Both the position numbers and the translations under genes were made by a program. Below are positions 9,736 through 18,343 of a stretch of 64,000 bases of DNA, piece by piece. Numbering within the stretch: position 1 is the stretch's first letter; the number at the start of each line of letters is the position of its first letter. Under the pieces are notes generated by a model, which did no database searches, was not told the origin of the DNA, and was given only the letters and a program-made list of their open reading frames with translations. Source of the stretch: Holosporales bacterium (GTDB lineage Bacteria; Pseudomonadota; Alphaproteobacteria; Paracaedibacterales; CANFPP01); NCBI GenBank assembly GCA_947449005.1, contig CANFPP010000004.1, forward strand, positions 1 through 64,000, given 5' to 3'.

Positions 9736-11565
9736 ATGATAAAAACGCCTTATTTATCGTTTCGAAAAAGCGTTGAATTCGTTATGTTGATCGTCTTTTT
9801 CCTAACCAATATAGTGCCTTCCTATGCGATGGATCGTGGTGACGACCCTTCATCAAAAAGATACCAGTCCGTTCAGCTAAGTTCTCCGCTTTCTCATGAA
9901 AGAATAGGTGGCTATTCTCCTGACTCTTCTCCTGAAGAAGTCAAAATTGATGGACTTAGAAAACAATCAAGTTTTTCTGAGCTAATGGCAATGGGCGGCC
10001 TTTCTAAACCCCAACATATTTATCGGGGGGTGTCTGGTGAAGATGAAGATGAAAGTAAGATTAGTGAAAACGCGGGCGGGGCTTTTCGTTTAAGTTTATT
10101 TCATCCACAGCTAGAGGGGGAGAAAAACGAAGCAACAGAGACAGACTCTCCAATACATAAGACACCTATAGGCATAGGCAGGACTGAAAGCGAAGAAGAA
10201 CGTATTAACGCAATCAATGTAAAGGCAATTGAAGATTTAGCGATAGGTTCTCCAGTATCCATGAAAAGCCAAGCTGGTACTGATATCATAGAACCTGAAT
10301 TAGTTGTTTCAGAGCTATATACATGCGGTCGATTTTGCTTTTACCCTAAAAAGCTAGCTTCAGTAGTTTTCTCAACTGTTGCTTCTCTTAGTTTTGGTTT
10401 GTTAGCGTATGAATTGGGCAAGGAAATTAATCAAGGTTCTGGAATGGCCATGTTTGGTGTCGGGTTAACTGCAAATGCACTTTTATATTACACAATTTAT
10501 GATGGGGTTTCGGCAGCTGATTTTCCTGTAGGTTGGAATCAGTCTAGATCAAAAAATGCAGCATTGCTTTGTTTTGGGGTATTAAACTTAATTGCGTCGG
10601 TTCCTTTGGGGTATTACATTGGCTACTCTTCAATAAGTAGCATGGTACCGTATGCTTTTGCCCAATTTACAGGTGCTGTTTCTCTTATTTCTCTTTTACT
10701 TTTGTATACTAAGTCAGCAACGCGTTTTTCTAATGATATTAGCAATAAAGTGAATATGGTAAAATTAAAAGGTAATGAGAGAACCAATGCCTATTCTCGT
10801 CAGGCCTATCTCGAAGAAGTTGCTGCTTTGGGGCGAGGTGAAATCAGTAATTTTTCTAACATTATAGATGCCAATGAAGACGATGAGTTTAGCGCTATAA
10901 TGCTCAAATTAAAACCAAAGGGCCCAAATGATTGGTACTGGGCTAAAGAAATAGTTGGTGGTGCGTTTGGGGTTTTGTTAGCGGGTGGTTTTGCAGGCAT
11001 ATATTTGTATGAAATAGGCTTTCATGTCTATTCTTTGTTTTTAAAAAATATGTTTCCACATTTACCAGAAGATACAATTAGGTATTTATCTTATGCAGGG
11101 GCGTGTGCGATTGCTATCGGTCCTAATACGTTGCAAATAGAGAGAACGTATAGCGTTTTTAAAACATATACGACACAAGTTCTTAGGGCCTATGATACAT
11201 ATGTGAAAAAGAATCCTCTTCTCTTAACTCGTGTTCATGATGAAGAGGGGGGCGAGGCTCAAGTTCCATTTGAGAGAAAAACAAACTGGCAAGAAAGGGG
11301 TGCTGATGCTCTCGTTCTTGTGCTTGCAGGGGGAGTGGCGTTAACACGAACAGCGCTTTGTCGTAAATTTATAGAAGACCGCACTTTGCGAAATCCTGTT
11401 ACTTTTGGTACAACTCTAGCTTATTTCTGTATCTACTACTACGCCATTAATGCTTTGTTCGATGCTTGGAGTGAAACAGGGAGAAAGCGGAAAGATATTA
11501 TTAAATATATTAATGATGGATTTGATGAGCGTAATAAACAAGCACTAATTATTAATCAACTTTAA
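9736..11565 (+). CDS. Polytopic membrane protein, unknown function
   Basis: Not recognised. Starting at the ATG at 9736 the product is 609 aa; an in-frame upstream start at 9676 is less likely because it would put 20 extra residues before a good signal-like segment (residues ~15-32, ending SYAMD). Residues ~35-185 are hydrophilic, acidic and Ser/Glu-rich with no clear domain. The rest contains about eight hydrophobic segments, including SVVFSTVASLSFGLLAYEL, a GGAFGVLLAGGFAGIYLYEI helix and LVLVLAGGVALTRTAL, separated by a hydrophilic stretch of ~60 residues. The stop overlaps the convergent thiamine diphosphokinase stop by four bases. It could be an inner-membrane or secreted membrane-inserting protein; no catalytic motif was seen. 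Confidence 0.6.
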   Translation: MIKTPYLSFRKSVEFVMLIVFFLTNIVPSYAMDRGDDPSSKRYQSVQLSSPLSHERIGGYSPDSSPEEVKIDGLRKQSSFSELMAMGGLSKPQHIYRGVSGEDEDESKISENAGGAFRLSLFHPQLEGEKNEATETDSPIHKTPIGIGRTESEEERINAINVKAIEDLAIGSPVSMKSQAGTDIIEPELVVSELYTCGRFCFYPKKLASVVFSTVASLSFGLLAYELGKEINQGSGMAMFGVGLTANALLYYTIYDGVSAADFPVGWNQSRSKNAALLCFGVLNLIASVPLGYYIGYSSISSMVPYAFAQFTGAVSLISLLLLYTKSATRFSNDISNKVNMVKLKGNERTNAYSRQAYLEEVAALGRGEISNFSNIIDANEDDEFSAIMLKLKPKGPNDWYWAKEIVGGAFGVLLAGGFAGIYLYEIGFHVYSLFLKNMFPHLPEDTIRYLSYAGACAIAIGPNTLQIERTYSVFKTYTTQVLRAYDTYVKKNPLLLTRVHDEEGGEAQVPFERKTNWQERGADALVLVLAGGVALTRTALCRKFIEDRTLRNPVTFGTTLAYFCIYYYAINALFDAWSETGRKRKDIIKYINDGFDERNKQALIINQL

Positions 11566-11579
11566 CGAATTAGAAATGG
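11562..11579. repeat. 18-bp direct repeat, left copy
   Basis: TTAACGAATTAGAAATGG occurs here and again at 12654-12671. Both copies are the extreme 3' ends of minus-strand genes, so the thiamine diphosphokinase and the CPBP protease both end in the residues PFLIR plus stop. The two copies bracket the thiamine cassette. Confidence 0.7.
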
Positions 11580-12236
11580 CGCCTGATAATCGATAATTGG
11601 GGGTGTGTTTTGTTCTATCAACACTAACATTGTTCCTTGCAAAACTTGCAGCTTAACTTCATGTGTAATTGTTTGATTGAGGCATGATGTCTTTCCTGGA
11701 AAAGAAAGTTTTAAGCCATCCAATTCCCACTTAAGTCCACGACTTACTGCGCGTGCAGAGGGCATGCCTAACAAAGAAATTGTTGTATTAGGTTGGGTTT
11801 TGATTGATATAGAACATTTGTCTAAATCTCTATTCTCACCCGTTTCGTGAAGTACAAGGCCATAGAATGGAGGAGCATAAAACAGGTGATTGCCTTTCAT
11901 CTGTATAAAAATATTTACATTGTTGAGAATGTGATCTAAACGCTTTCCATTTATTCCCACAATAAGCGTTGGCAATAAATCATGAGCTTCCATGTAATGA
12001 ATACACTTTTCATAGTCACAATAGTCTTGATCATATGCGTGTATGTAAGGGATTATTTCTAGTAATTTTCTTTGTACACTATCCAGATCACCAATAATTA
12101 TATTTGGTATAAGGCCTTGTGCTATTAATGCATTTGCAGCGCCATCTGCAGAGATTAAAGGAACCTTTTCTGCAAGAGAAAAGAAAGATGCATCAGGGAT
12201 ATCGCCATTTAAGCACAAAATTGATTTATAGGTCAT
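11562..12236 (-). CDS. thiN: Thiamine diphosphokinase
   Basis: Transfers pyrophosphate from ATP to thiamine, giving the cofactor thiamine diphosphate. The 224-aa protein has the family motifs in order: ISADGAANAL, IIIGDLDSV, the metal-binding DYEKC segment and GKRLDHILNN near residue 110. The ATG at 12236 overlaps the upstream gene's stop (ATGA), so it is translationally coupled to the SemiSWEET gene and lies under the same TPP riboswitch. No thiamine synthesis genes are in the window, which fits a salvage route: import thiamine, then phosphorylate it. The last codons come from the 18-bp direct repeat. Confidence 0.92.
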   Translation of the reverse strand: MTYKSILCLNGDIPDASFFSLAEKVPLISADGAANALIAQGLIPNIIIGDLDSVQRKLLEIIPYIHAYDQDYCDYEKCIHYMEAHDLLPTLIVGINGKRLDHILNNVNIFIQMKGNHLFYAPPFYGLVLHETGENRDLDKCSISIKTQPNTTISLLGMPSARAVSRGLKWELDGLKLSFPGKTSCLNQTITHEVKLQVLQGTMLVLIEQNTPPIIDYQAPFLIR

Positions 12237-12505
12237 TTAGGCTCAGGAATGAATGTGTAGAGATGTTTTTGCCATAACATAATTATGCTGGCGATAAGTC
12301 CTACTAAATTGCTAAGGAGCACAAATTTTTCACTCGTCATTCCACCATATATGACCCATGCTAGAGAGCATAATGTATAGTTAGTCAGCATGAGTATTGA
12401 TAGATCAGTGGCAGACTTTGTTTGGTGTGTTTTTACGATTTGCGGTATAAAACCAATTGCAGACGTTACTGCTGCAACAAGGCCAATTATATCAATGATA
12501 AGCAT
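12233..12505 (-). CDS. SemiSWEET/PQ-loop membrane protein, candidate thiamine transporter
   Basis: A 90-aa protein with three hydrophobic helices and the PQ-loop signature GFIPQIVKTHQTKSATDLS, the mark of SemiSWEET carriers, which work as dimers of three-helix bundles. SemiSWEETs are best known as sugar carriers. This gene, however, is the first one behind a TPP riboswitch and is coupled by a 4-base overlap to thiamine diphosphokinase, so its substrate is more likely thiamine or a precursor. That is inference from regulation and neighbourhood. The ATG at 12505 is preferred over a GTG at 12508 because GGAGGG at 12512-12517 gives six-base spacing. Confidence 0.85.
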   Translation of the reverse strand: MLIIDIIGLVAAVTSAIGFIPQIVKTHQTKSATDLSILMLTNYTLCSLAWVIYGGMTSEKFVLLSNLVGLIASIIMLWQKHLYTFIPEPK

Positions 12506-12507
12506 CA

Positions 12508-12592
12508 CATTCCCTCCGTCGGTACAAACCGAATCAGGTTTAAAGGGTTGGATCTAATCCTCTCAGCACCGAAATGGTGCACCCCCAGTGGT
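12508..12592 (-). promoter_or_regulatory. TPP (THI-box) riboswitch
   Basis: Read on the minus strand, the leader contains the conserved THI-box parts in order: GGGGGTGC, a short hairpin ending GGTGC, CTGAGAGGATTAGATCC, ACCCTTTAAACCTGAT, then the terminal GACGGAGGGAATG. Only the substitution TTTAAACCTGAT for the common TTGAACCTGAT stands out. The last aptamer strand contains the ribosome-binding site GGAGGG of the SemiSWEET gene, so thiamine diphosphate binding probably blocks translation initiation rather than causing termination. No separate terminator hairpin is visible. Confidence 0.93.
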
Positions 12593-12653
12593 TATATATT
12601 AAAAATATGTATGTCAGTATGATCAAGCGCTGTCAAGGTATTAGTCGCAGATC

Positions 12654-12671
12654 TTAACGAATTAGAAATGG
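12654..12671. repeat. 18-bp direct repeat, right copy
   Basis: Second copy of the 18-mer at 11562-11579, identical over its full length and lying at the 3' end of the CPBP protease gene. Identity stops exactly at both ends. Confidence 0.7.
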
Positions 12672-13520
12672 ATAGCTGAAAAACAAGAAGTGTGTTATGT
12701 TTAAACCAAAGTGCACAAGAATAGACGCTTCGAGTCTGTTGGTTTTCATGTAGGCTGCACCATAAAAAAGCCCTGCGAGGGTTGAAAGAAGTATCATCGG
12801 GACTCCACTATTAAAATGACGAAGTCCAAACAATACAGAGGCTCCAATAACGGCAAGATATTTTGGATACATATTACGATCACAGAAATTTGTGAGATGT
12901 TTTTGGATGTAGCCTCTGAAAAATGCTTCCTCTGCAATGCAGACAAGAATCAAGTTATTTAGAGAAAATAAAAGGGTTTGGTGTGGAAATTTAGGCTCAA
13001 ACTTCACATAGCCTAAAGACAGTGCCCCCAGGATAAGAATCACTACACAAGCGGATAAATACGCAAGTGATGTCTTGAAAATAAGGCCCCAATCTTTTTC
13101 TGAATGCGCCAAAGGGATTGTCATACTTATTAAAACAAAGGCAATTAAGCTTCCTTCTGCATTTAAGTACATGGTGAAAGGTGCGCAAGTCTCACAAATC
13201 TGAAGGTTGTTAAAAACCTTAATATTACTGAAACCAGGGATGTAGTGAAAAAAGAGTAAAAAGGAAAGGATAGTAAAGCAGCCATGTGCCAGAAGTTTTA
13301 AAGGTGTATTGAAAAAAACTCGAGTAATAACAATGCAGCCACCTAGGGCCAACAATACAAAGAAAATTTCTGTGTGAAAAATACCAAACCATAAACCTGA
13401 AAATATTGATAACCAAAAGAGAGCTGTTGATGTATTGGTTGACGTCCAGCAATAAACTAATGACAAACCGAGGAATACATAAGGAAGATAAGGGGCTGTC
13501 AATTGAAAATAAGACGGCAT
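12654..13520 (-). CDS. CPBP family intramembrane metalloprotease
   Basis: A 288-aa multi-pass membrane protein of the CPBP (CAAX protease and bacteriocin-processing, Abi) family. The three metal-site motifs are intact: EE at residues 197-198 with R202 (EEAFFRG), F..RH with H235, and H270 with N274 (HFGLNITH). About eight hydrophobic helices surround them. Family members cleave membrane-associated substrates, but the substrate here cannot be told. It lies directly upstream of the thiamine cassette on the same strand and shares its last 18 bases with the thiamine diphosphokinase gene. Confidence 0.85.
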   Translation of the reverse strand: MPSYFQLTAPYLPYVFLGLSLVYCWTSTNTSTALFWLSIFSGLWFGIFHTEIFFVLLALGGCIVITRVFFNTPLKLLAHGCFTILSFLLFFHYIPGFSNIKVFNNLQICETCAPFTMYLNAEGSLIAFVLISMTIPLAHSEKDWGLIFKTSLAYLSACVVILILGALSLGYVKFEPKFPHQTLLFSLNNLILVCIAEEAFFRGYIQKHLTNFCDRNMYPKYLAVIGASVLFGLRHFNSGVPMILLSTLAGLFYGAAYMKTNRLEASILVHFGLNITHFLFFSYPFLIR

Positions 13521-13813
13521 ATCTAGCCTCCTGAAAAAAAAGATGTATATTCACTTCTCATTTAACATGGATTGAAGAGGTCTACAATGCATATACCTTT
13601 ATTCTACGTAGTTAAGGTGTTTAAACAACTCATAATTGAGGCGGAACCTGATGTTCTTTTTTTACGGTTGGTGAGAAGAAACACCTGAAAATAAGATTCA
13701 AAACATTACTTTGGAGATAATGAGCACTATTTATGAAAACATCAAATTACTTAGTGAATGTTCTCAGTATTTTTTCTAAGTTTACTTCTGGCCTGTTTGT
13801 AAAAGGAAAAAAA

Positions 13814-14254
13814 ATGAATCATGATGTCTTGAGGAAAAGGATTTCTTTAAAACTAAAAGAACAGAATCAATCTGTTTCTAATGTTGAAAAATTGGCTGGC
13901 ATAGGAAAAGGATCTTTGCGCAACTTTCTTGTTGGTCGAACAAAATCACCTACTTTAGAAACGCTCTATGCGCTTTCTGAAATTCTTAAATCTGATCTAA
14001 GTGAGTTATTAGAATATGGGGATTACAAAAATCACGAAGAAACTTTAGGAAAAATTAATATTGATCTTTATATTTCTGTCGTTGCGTATGTAAAACAATT
14101 TCTTTTAAATCATGAGTTGAATCTAAAAAACAAAGAATTCTTAGAGATTTTGAAGGAAATTTATTATTTCTCTCTCTCAAAAGAAGCGTGTGTCTTGGAT
14201 ACAGAGTTTGCAATTTGGTATTTAAATGTTGAGCTTAAAAAGAAAAATACTTAA
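13814..14254 (+). CDS. XRE-family helix-turn-helix regulator
   Basis: A 146-aa DNA-binding protein with an N-terminal XRE/HTH_3 domain (about residues 5-62: VLRKRISLKLKEQ, then NVEKLAGIGKGSLRNFL, then TLETLYALSEIL). The C-terminal ~80 residues are helical and hydrophilic with no family I recognise. The ATG at 13814 is chosen because AGGA precedes it at proper distance; an ATG at 13733 would add 27 residues with its nearest GGAG too far away. The gene is convergent with amn and stands alone. Its operator and targets are unknown. Confidence 0.75.
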   Translation: MNHDVLRKRISLKLKEQNQSVSNVEKLAGIGKGSLRNFLVGRTKSPTLETLYALSEILKSDLSELLEYGDYKNHEETLGKINIDLYISVVAYVKQFLLNHELNLKNKEFLEILKEIYYFSLSKEACVLDTEFAIWYLNVELKKKNT

Positions 14255-14265
14255 ATTTAAGGCGT

Positions 14266-15771
14266 TTATCTAAATGGTGGTTCGTCAAAGCCTCTAAGCT
14301 TACGAGAATGAAGGTGATCAGTGCCTTGTTCTCTCAGTATGCGAACGGCTTCAAGACCAATTTGAAGATGCTGATTTATACTTTGGCGGTAAAATGCATT
14401 TGCCATACCTTGTAATTTAATTTCACCATGAATTGGTTTATCTGAAACACATAAAAGCGTGCCGTATGGAACGCGGAAACGAAACCCATTGGCAGCTACC
14501 GTGGCTGATTCCATATCAACAGCAATAGCACGGCTTTGTTTAAAGCGTTCATATAGTTCGTAGGTTCTAAGTTCCCAATTGCGGTTGGCGGTTGTGATTA
14601 ATGTGCCGGTACGCATTCTGGTTTTAAGCTCTGCACCTTTTTGTTCAGAAACATTGGCAACGGCTTGCTGAAGAGCCACTTGAACCTCAGCAATAGGAGG
14701 GACTGGAATCCACAATGGTAAATCTTCATCCAGAACATGATCTTCGCGAACATAGCCATGTGCTAAAACATAATCCCCAAGAGTTTGACTTGATCGTAAT
14801 CCGGCACAATGTCCTAGCATAATCCAGCAATGAGGACGTAAAACTGCTAGATGATCTGTTATTGTTTTTGCATTGCTTGGTCCAACACCAATATTAATAA
14901 ATGTAATTCCTTGACCATCTTTACGTTTTAAATGGTAGGCAGGCATTTGCGGCAGGTGTTGCTTTTCGTTCTGTTTTACGAGAGATGTTTTTGTTGTATT
15001 GCGTGGATTCTCGATAATTTGATTTCCAGGACTTACAAGAGCTGTGTATTCGTCATTTTCTTCTAGTTGTTTTTTTCCAAAAACAATGAACTCATCAATA
15101 TAACGTTGATAGTTAGTTAAGAGAACAAAGCTTTGAAAATGCTCTGATGATGTGCCTGTGTAGTGGTGGAGGCGATGCAAAGAAAAATCAACACGCTCTC
15201 CTGTAAATAAAGCAAGAGGCTTCGGGTAGCCTTCTTGGACTTGATAAGTACCATTAGCAATTGAATCATCAATACGGCTAAGATTTGGAAGCATGAATCC
15301 AGTTTGCATTTGTCTCAACTGATCTTCGTTGAGCTGAGTTGTCGTATGCTCTACCACAAAAGGAAGGGGGATTTGACAACTGCTCATTCCAACAACAACA
15401 GAAGTACGGTGACGTTCTATTAAATATTGAATTTGTTCACGATAGTAATCTGCAAAGAGATCTGGCCTGGTCACCGTTATTCCATAAATACCTGGCTCAG
15501 AAGCGATGCCAAAACTTAATCTTGCATCAACGAATAAATGTTTTGCTTCTACATTAATACCAATAAAAGGATATGTTGCTTTCTGCAAAAGATCAGTTGT
15601 TTCTTTTGTTGTTTCTCCACACTCTAATAATTTCGTAAAAGCCTGGTGGATAATATCTGTATTTTCTTTATAAATTTTTTGAATATGAGCGACAGCAGCA
15701 TCTGCACTACTAAATTCTTGAAGATCTCGTGCTTTATTGCCAAGTGGCTTAAATGTATCTAGTAAATCCAT
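14266..15771 (-). CDS. amn: AMP nucleosidase
   Basis: Hydrolyses AMP to adenine and ribose 5-phosphate and helps regulate the adenylate pool. The 501-aa protein has the family's N-terminal domain (about residues 1-180, with FIGINVEAKHLFVDARLSFG) followed by a nucleoside-phosphorylase-like catalytic domain containing FINIGVGPSNAKTI, WIMLGHCAGLR, AVDMESATVAANG and LLCVSDKPIHGEIK. The length is normal. Its start lies three bases beyond the ftsY stop on the same strand, so it belongs to the mtaB-ftsY-amn run. Confidence 0.95.
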   Translation of the reverse strand: MDLLDTFKPLGNKARDLQEFSSADAAVAHIQKIYKENTDIIHQAFTKLLECGETTKETTDLLQKATYPFIGINVEAKHLFVDARLSFGIASEPGIYGITVTRPDLFADYYREQIQYLIERHRTSVVVGMSSCQIPLPFVVEHTTTQLNEDQLRQMQTGFMLPNLSRIDDSIANGTYQVQEGYPKPLALFTGERVDFSLHRLHHYTGTSSEHFQSFVLLTNYQRYIDEFIVFGKKQLEENDEYTALVSPGNQIIENPRNTTKTSLVKQNEKQHLPQMPAYHLKRKDGQGITFINIGVGPSNAKTITDHLAVLRPHCWIMLGHCAGLRSSQTLGDYVLAHGYVREDHVLDEDLPLWIPVPPIAEVQVALQQAVANVSEQKGAELKTRMRTGTLITTANRNWELRTYELYERFKQSRAIAVDMESATVAANGFRFRVPYGTLLCVSDKPIHGEIKLQGMANAFYRQSINQHLQIGLEAVRILREQGTDHLHSRKLRGFDEPPFR

Positions 15772-15774
15772 GTG

Positions 15775-16701
15775 TTAGTTACTCTCTGTCATCTCTAGTC
15801 CGACTAAGTTGCAGGAAAAGTCTTTCGCTGTAAAGGGGCGTAAATCTTCAAATGTTTCACCAACGCCAATAGCGTGAATGGGTAATTTAAATTTCTGTGC
15901 TATCGCTACAATAACACCACCTCGAGCTGTACCATCCAATTTTGTTATAATCAAGCCTGTTACACCAATCATTTCCTTAAAGACTTGCAATTGATTGTGA
16001 GCATTTTGTCCTGTGGTTGCATCTAAAATCAAAAGTGTATTATGAGGAGCTTCAGGATTTATTTTTTTGATAACTTTAACAATTTTTTTAAGCTCATTCA
16101 TGAGCCCTTCTTTATTGTGAAGTCTGCCAGCTGTATCAATCAATAAGATATCTGCATTTGCTTCTGTTGCTTTTTTTATTGATTCATAGGCGAGTGAAGC
16201 GGCGTCAGAGCCAGTCATGGCAGTATAGACTGGGACATTCAATCGATCCCCCCAGATCTGTAGTTGTTCAACAGCAGCTGCTCGATAAGTATCGCAAGCT
16301 GCCATATGTACGCTTAGACCTTGGTCAATCCACATTTTGGCAAGTTTACTGATTGTTGTAGTTTTTCCTGCACCATTAACGCCTATCACAAGAATGATTT
16401 GTGGTTTTTGATTTATGACAATTGGTTTTGCAACTGGTTCTAGGATTTTTTCAATTTCACTCGCTAGAAATTCTTTGATCTCTTCCTCTGTTACTTCTTT
16501 ATTAAGTCTATTTTTAGCGAGAAGATCTTTTAGGGCTTTTGCGGTTTCGACACCAAGATCGCTAGTGATGAGAAGATCTTCTAATTCGTCTAATGTTTCT
16601 TGATCAAGCTTGCGATGCGTTAAAATACTTTTAAGGCTATCTCCTAGACGTTCTGAAGACTTACTTAATCCCTGCTTGAGGCGTTTCCACCAACTAGACA
16701 T
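15775..16701 (-). CDS. ftsY: Signal recognition particle receptor FtsY
   Basis: GTPase receptor that docks SRP-ribosome complexes at the inner membrane. The 308-aa product has the NG domain: helical N part, then P-loop GVNGAGKTTTISKLAK, DTYRAAAVEQL, DTAGRLHNK and TKLDGTARGG. The acidic A domain is absent, as is usual for short alphaproteobacterial FtsY; only an amphipathic start MSSWWKRLKQGLSK remains. The ATG at 16701 overlaps the mtaB stop by eight bases; a TTG at 16713 is the longer alternative. The mtaB-ftsY adjacency is common in alphaproteobacteria. Confidence 0.96.
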   Translation of the reverse strand: MSSWWKRLKQGLSKSSERLGDSLKSILTHRKLDQETLDELEDLLITSDLGVETAKALKDLLAKNRLNKEVTEEEIKEFLASEIEKILEPVAKPIVINQKPQIILVIGVNGAGKTTTISKLAKMWIDQGLSVHMAACDTYRAAAVEQLQIWGDRLNVPVYTAMTGSDAASLAYESIKKATEANADILLIDTAGRLHNKEGLMNELKKIVKVIKKINPEAPHNTLLILDATTGQNAHNQLQVFKEMIGVTGLIITKLDGTARGGVIVAIAQKFKLPIHAIGVGETFEDLRPFTAKDFSCNLVGLEMTESN

Positions 16702-17977
16702 TGAGAGAGCCAATCAGATGAGTAGCGTTTTTATCAGTCATCTTGACTTGAACAAGAGAATTAATTTGTATGTCTTCGCTGCTCTTCAAAATGACAGGGG
16801 CAAAATGGTTGGTTTTACCGTGAATTTCTTGTGCAGAGACAGACTCAATCAGGATTTCTGTTGTTTTTCCAAGCCAGTTATCAAAAAAGCGACTTAAAGC
16901 TTGGTCTCCTGCTTGGCGTAAAAGGCTAGCTCTCTCTTTAATTAAAGATTTTGCTAATTGTGGCATGCGGCTCGCTGGTGTTCCAGGACGTGAAGAGTAG
17001 GGGAAAACATGCAAATAGGTTAAATCACACTCTTCAATAATTTGATAGCCATTCAAAAACATTTCCTCTGTTTCCGTTGGAAAACCTGCAATTAAATCAG
17101 CGCCAAAAGCTACATCAGGCCGCAAGTCACGTGCTTGCTTACAGAAATCAATGACGTCTTTTCGCAAATGACGACGCTTCATGCGCTTTAAAATCATATC
17201 ATCTCCAGCCTGAAGGCTGATGTGTAAGTGCGGCATAAGACGAGGCTCTTCAGCAATCAAACGCCATAAATCTGGATCAATTTCAACAGGATCAAGCGAT
17301 GATAATCGCAGGCGTTTAAGTTCGGGAACTAAGGCAAGCAGACGGCGAATCATTTGTCCAAGAGTTGGAGAACCAGGAAGATCAAGGCCGTAATCAGTAA
17401 TGTCGACACCTGTTAAGACAATTTCCTGATACCCAGATTCCATTAATTTTCTAACCTGAGTCGTGATCTCACCAACAGCAACGCTTCGAGAATTTCCTCG
17501 GCCAAAGGGGATTGTGCAAAAGGTGCAACGATGATTGCAGCCGTTTTGAATTTGAACAAAGGCGCGAGATTTACCTTCAAAACCAGCGATTAAGTGTCCA
17601 GCCGTTTCTTTGATGGACATAATGTCATTGACAGATACACGTAAGTGATCTGGATTTTGTAAATAACTTTCTAGCTTTAGCTTCTCTTCATTGCCAATGA
17701 CACGCGTGACTTCTGGCATATCTGAATATTGTTTAGGATTGATTTGTGCGCCGCAGCCCGTGACAATGATCTGGGCATGAGGATTTTCGCGCCTCATTTT
17801 ACGGATAGCCTGGCGTGCTTGTCGTTCTGCTTCTGAGGTCACAGCGCACGTATTGACAACGATAGCGTTGTTCAGCCCAGCCTTTTGGGCCAAGTCCTTT
17901 ATGACTTCAGACTCATAAGAGTTAAGCCGGCACCCAAAGGTAACAATTCGTGTTGTTTCAGAAAGAGTTGTATTCAT
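16694..17977 (-). CDS. mtaB: tRNA threonylcarbamoyladenosine methylthiotransferase MtaB
   Basis: Radical-SAM enzyme that adds a methylthio group to t6A37 of tRNAs reading ANN codons. The 427-aa protein shows the N-terminal methylthiotransferase domain with its own cluster cysteines (TFGCRLN, VVNTCAVT, VTGCGA), the radical-SAM motif GCNHRCTFCTIP, and a C-terminal TRAM-like domain (about residues 370-427). The N-terminal TFGCRLN and the FGRGNSRS segment point to MtaB rather than MiaB. It overlaps ftsY and likely heads that operon. Confidence 0.92.
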   Translation of the reverse strand: MNTTLSETTRIVTFGCRLNSYESEVIKDLAQKAGLNNAIVVNTCAVTSEAERQARQAIRKMRRENPHAQIIVTGCGAQINPKQYSDMPEVTRVIGNEEKLKLESYLQNPDHLRVSVNDIMSIKETAGHLIAGFEGKSRAFVQIQNGCNHRCTFCTIPFGRGNSRSVAVGEITTQVRKLMESGYQEIVLTGVDITDYGLDLPGSPTLGQMIRRLLALVPELKRLRLSSLDPVEIDPDLWRLIAEEPRLMPHLHISLQAGDDMILKRMKRRHLRKDVIDFCKQARDLRPDVAFGADLIAGFPTETEEMFLNGYQIIEECDLTYLHVFPYSSRPGTPASRMPQLAKSLIKERASLLRQAGDQALSRFFDNWLGKTTEILIESVSAQEIHGKTNHFAPVILKSSEDIQINSLVQVKMTDKNATHLIGSLNV

Positions 17978-18009
17978 AGTTTATTATTTGGCAGTAAATA
18001 CGACTTAAA

Positions 18010-18321
18010 TCAAGAAGTTTGCGAATAGGCATCTTCAATTTGTCTGTTGATGTCTTGGCATTCCTTTTGCAAGAGGCGAAGAATGCCTCCGCTCTTTAAT
18101 AGGAATGCGCACGGATTGTCGGAAGTGAGTTTTGTGATGGTTTCAGAATATCTCTTAAAAATATTTGCTCTTTCTTGTATGAGTCTTAGAATCAAATCTG
18201 ATCTCGGAATTACTATTGATCTTTCTGGAGGTGTCATAATTGATTCATGAAAATAGGTAAATACACTAGAATCTATTGCTACAAAATCATCTTCTGCGAA
18301 GCATGTTGCATGATTGTTCAT
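18010..18321 (-). CDS. Downstream fragment of a frame-split secreted protein, unknown function
   Basis: A 103-aa open frame with no recognised domain. It is mostly helical and hydrophilic, containing VIPRSDLILRLIQERANIFKRYSETITKL and LLKSGGILRLLQKECQDINRQIEDAY. It starts 22 bp after the stop of the 199-aa secreted protein. If one G is removed from the eight-G tract at 18368-18375, the upstream gene reads without a stop through SESHLFFDLAVIREI into this frame. I therefore think the two are halves of one protein of about 310 aa, split by a real or artefactual frameshift, and that this ATG may not be used. Confidence 0.5.
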   Translation of the reverse strand: MNNHATCFAEDDFVAIDSSVFTYFHESIMTPPERSIVIPRSDLILRLIQERANIFKRYSETITKLTSDNPCAFLLKSGGILRLLQKECQDINRQIEDAYSQTS

Positions 18322-18343
18322 GATTTCTCTGATAACTGCTAAA

